Positions 62,440 to 64,000 of a stretch of 64,000 nucleotides of DNA are shown here, piece after piece. The notes beneath the pieces were generated by a model. It was not told the origin of the DNA. It saw only the letters and a list, made by a program, of their open reading frames with translations, and did not search any database. Numbering within the stretch: the first letter of the stretch is position 1; the number at the start of each line of letters is the position of its first letter. The DNA comes from Strix aluco. Its lineage: Eukaryota; Chordata; Aves; Strigiformes; Strigidae. The position numbers and the translations under genes are program-made. The DNA lies in the NCBI RefSeq assembly GCF_031877795.1, contig NC_133933.1, forward strand, positions 22,658,029-22,722,028. The letters run 5' to 3'.

Positions 62440-62680
62440 CTCGGCCTCCTGAACCTTCTCCCCTGCTCAGGCCGGCGGGGGGTGCCGGCCGCAGGAGCGG
62501 CTCACAGGCGAGGGCTGGGCGGCTGCGGCCGCCTCTCCGGGCCAGGGCCGTGTGCCCGAGCCCCGCCGCTGCGGCCGCTCCGCCACGGCCCCCGCCTGCC
62601 CCAGGCCTCCCCCCGCCATCACGTACCCCCCCCGCGAAGGGGGCTTCGCCTCCCGCGGGTGAAACCCAGCCCCGGCCGGG

Positions 62681-62738
62681 CTGATGGTGATGCTCGGGGT
62701 GATGATGATGATGATGATGATAATGATGATGCTCGGGG
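62681..62738. repeat. (GAT)n microsatellite in the LBH CpG island
   Basis: About ten GAT/TGA triplets, with one TAA interruption, lie at 62689-62731. Copies of GATGCTCGGGG flank the run at 62689-62699 and 62728-62738. Confidence 0.85.
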
Positions 62739-62942
62739 CACCCCCGCGCCGGCCGGCTCCCAGCGCTGGTTCTGGGGGGGCCGCACCCCACTTCGGCCCG
62801 CGCAGACAGAGTGAAAAATAATGAACGGGCCGGGCCCCACCGGCCACCGCCTCCCGCTTGCGAGACTGAGGTGGGGGGGCGCCCCTGGGGACACGCACCC
62901 GCCCCCCCCGGCGGCGCGCGCCGAAGCCATTCATGAAAACGG

Positions 62943-63000
62943 TGACGTCAAGCGGGGGGGCGGGGACGCGGGTCGGGCCACGCCCCCCGGGGCCATTTAA
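62943..63000 (+). promoter_or_regulatory. LBH core promoter: CRE, GC box, TATA-like
   Basis: A perfect palindromic CRE, TGACGTCA, lies at 62943-62950. A GC box GGGGGGGCGGGG follows at about 62954-62965, and a TATA-like CATTTAAGG lies at 62994-63002. The spacing predicts a transcription start near 63025-63035. This is the most ordered promoter signature in the window. Confidence 0.55.
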
Positions 63001-63027
63001 GGCGGCGCGGCGGCAGCGGCCGCGCTC

Positions 63028-63213
63028 AGACGGGAGGCGGCGGCGGGAGCGGTGGGGCCGGGCGGTTCCGGGTGGTCCCGGGCAGCGCAGCATCGTCCCC
63101 CGGTGCCGCTCAGCCGCTCTGCTCGCGGGGCAGCGCCGTGCGCCTGGGTGCCCCTCCCGCCACCCCCCACCCCCCCATCCCCGAGGGCGCGGGGCAGCCT
63201 CCGCCGGGACTTC
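63028..63213 (+). other. LBH: LBH exon 1 5' UTR (start approximate)
   Basis: GC-rich leader between the predicted start, about 30 bases after the TATA-like element, and the ATG at 63214. The 5' boundary is inferred from promoter spacing. Confidence 0.4.
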
Positions 63214-63239
63214 ATGTCTGTGCTGTGTCCCCTGCCCTG
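63214..63239 (+). CDS. LBH: LBH, first coding exon (partial gene)
   Basis: The 26-base coding part reads MSVLCPLP plus two bases of the next codon and stops at a consensus donor GTGAGT (63240-63245). LBH is a small, acidic, largely disordered transcriptional regulator of heart and limb development (family knowledge). As I recall, mammalian LBH begins MSxYFPIHC. Here Met1, Ser2 and Pro6 agree, Leu7 is conservative for Ile, and the split codon TG would give Cys9 if the next exon starts with C or T. The call rests on YPEL5-LBH synteny, same strand, CpG-island promoter, donor and this short similarity. The rest of the gene lies beyond the window. Without splicing the frame would stop at TGA right after the donor G, so the open frame is too short to stand alone. 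Confidence 0.6.
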
Positions 63240-64000
63240 GTGAGTGGGCGCTTCCCGCGGGGCGGGGGGGGGTATCGCGGCCCGCGGGCGGGAGGAGGCT
63301 CTACCCCAGCAGGCTGCTGCTGTGACCGTGTCCGCGGGGGTTTCAGCCGCCCCCCCTCAGCCCCCAGCGGGTCCCCGGGAAGACGCGATGCGGTGGGGCG
63401 ACGCGAAGCCCCGGGGCGTGATTTTCCGAGAGCGGGGGAGCAGAGGCTGGTAGCGGCGGTGCGGGGCGAGCCGCAATAGAGGAGCGGCGAGCTGTGGGAA
63501 TTCACTTTCTCGAGCTGGAAATGCCATTAAGGCTGGAAAAGCAGGGCTGGAATTGGCGCCGTGCGCTCCGCTGGTGTGGAAGTCCCTGAGGTTGTAAAAT
63601 AAGTCAGCAGGAGCTAAAGCACACCAGCTTTTTTTTTTTTAAAAGAAAAAAGCCACAAAAAACCCCAGCGCTTGCACTTATTTACTGTGTTTTTTTACTT
63701 TCCCCCCTTAGGGGGCAGAGCGGGAGGAAGCGGAGTTAAAAGTGAAGCGCTGCTGCTAGAGCCTCCGAGCTGCTCCTGAGCTCGGCTCTTGGGGAGAATG
63801 TCAGGGAGTTGCTCCCCGGGGCAGGGGATGTTGCACCGGTGTACGAGGTACTGAGCTTTTCCCACCCCATTCCAAGAGGGGGTCAGGAAGGAAGGGACCA
63901 GAAATAGACTGCCGACAGCCTCTCCAGCTTGCTGTCTCTTCCTCGTGCTACTTAAATCTTGCTCAGCTCCCCTGGAGCCCCTCGGATGATTTGAATGCTG
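63240..64000 (+). other. LBH: LBH intron 1, 5' part
   Basis: The intron begins with GTGAGT. CpG density declines over the first 250 bp, and A/T-rich tracts appear at 63630-63700. No second exon is recognised before the window ends. Confidence 0.5.

Larger units (their letters stand above)
62440..63480. promoter_or_regulatory. CpG island containing the LBH promoter
   Basis: GC and CpG density rise sharply from about 62.44 kb and fall after about 63.48 kb. Open frames here on both strands (for example 208 codons on the minus strand) are GC-bias artefacts. The island covers the core promoter, exon 1 and the start of intron 1 of the next gene. Confidence 0.8.

Overview
The window is vertebrate nuclear DNA, most likely from a bird (a crocodilian or turtle is not excluded). 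The reasons are a complete vertebrate YPEL5 gene, compact introns and intergenic DNA, two CpG-island promoters with extreme GC, a CR1-type LINE 3' end, low repeat density, and YPEL5 followed by an LBH-like first exon, which is the gene order known from vertebrates (human 2p23.1). There is no operon structure, and no CRISPR array, rRNA or convincing tRNA was seen. Most open frames in the window are chance reading frames in non-coding DNA.

Layout: 1-9.9 kb is non-coding sequence upstream of YPEL5, with a 12-bp minisatellite and worn ancient repeats. At 9.94-11.6 kb is the YPEL5 CpG-island promoter with non-coding exon 1 (donor after 10438), a 25-C tract and a 12-bp tandem repeat. Intron 1 runs to 19383. 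The two coding exons are 19416-19556 and 21178-21402 and give an intact 121-residue YPEL5. The 3' UTR and downstream flank follow, with a 342-bp hAT-like MITE at 22697-23038. From 23.6 to 37.4 kb is intergenic DNA with no supported gene.

At 37422-44333 lies a degenerate LTR retrotransposon or endogenous retrovirus on the minus strand. It has two LTRs of about 1 kb, a purine tract beside the 3' LTR, an imperfect 5-bp target duplication, a coiled-coil gag-like frame and env-like remnants. No pol was recognised. Its LTR pair is a mosaic: 662 bp are about 99% identical while the remaining third is strongly diverged. From 44.3 to 62.4 kb is intergenic DNA with an orphan CpG island at about 46.5-46.75 kb, a CR1 fragment, a hairpin repeat relic and long G tracts.

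At 62.4-63.5 kb is a second CpG-island promoter with a MEF2-type site, a perfect CRE, a GC box and a TATA-like element. It leads to a short first coding exon (63214-63239, donor GTGAGT) that I assign to LBH from synteny and from the partial match of its first nine codons. The window ends in LBH intron 1. YPEL5 and LBH both read on the plus strand; nothing in the sequence shows that they are co-regulated.
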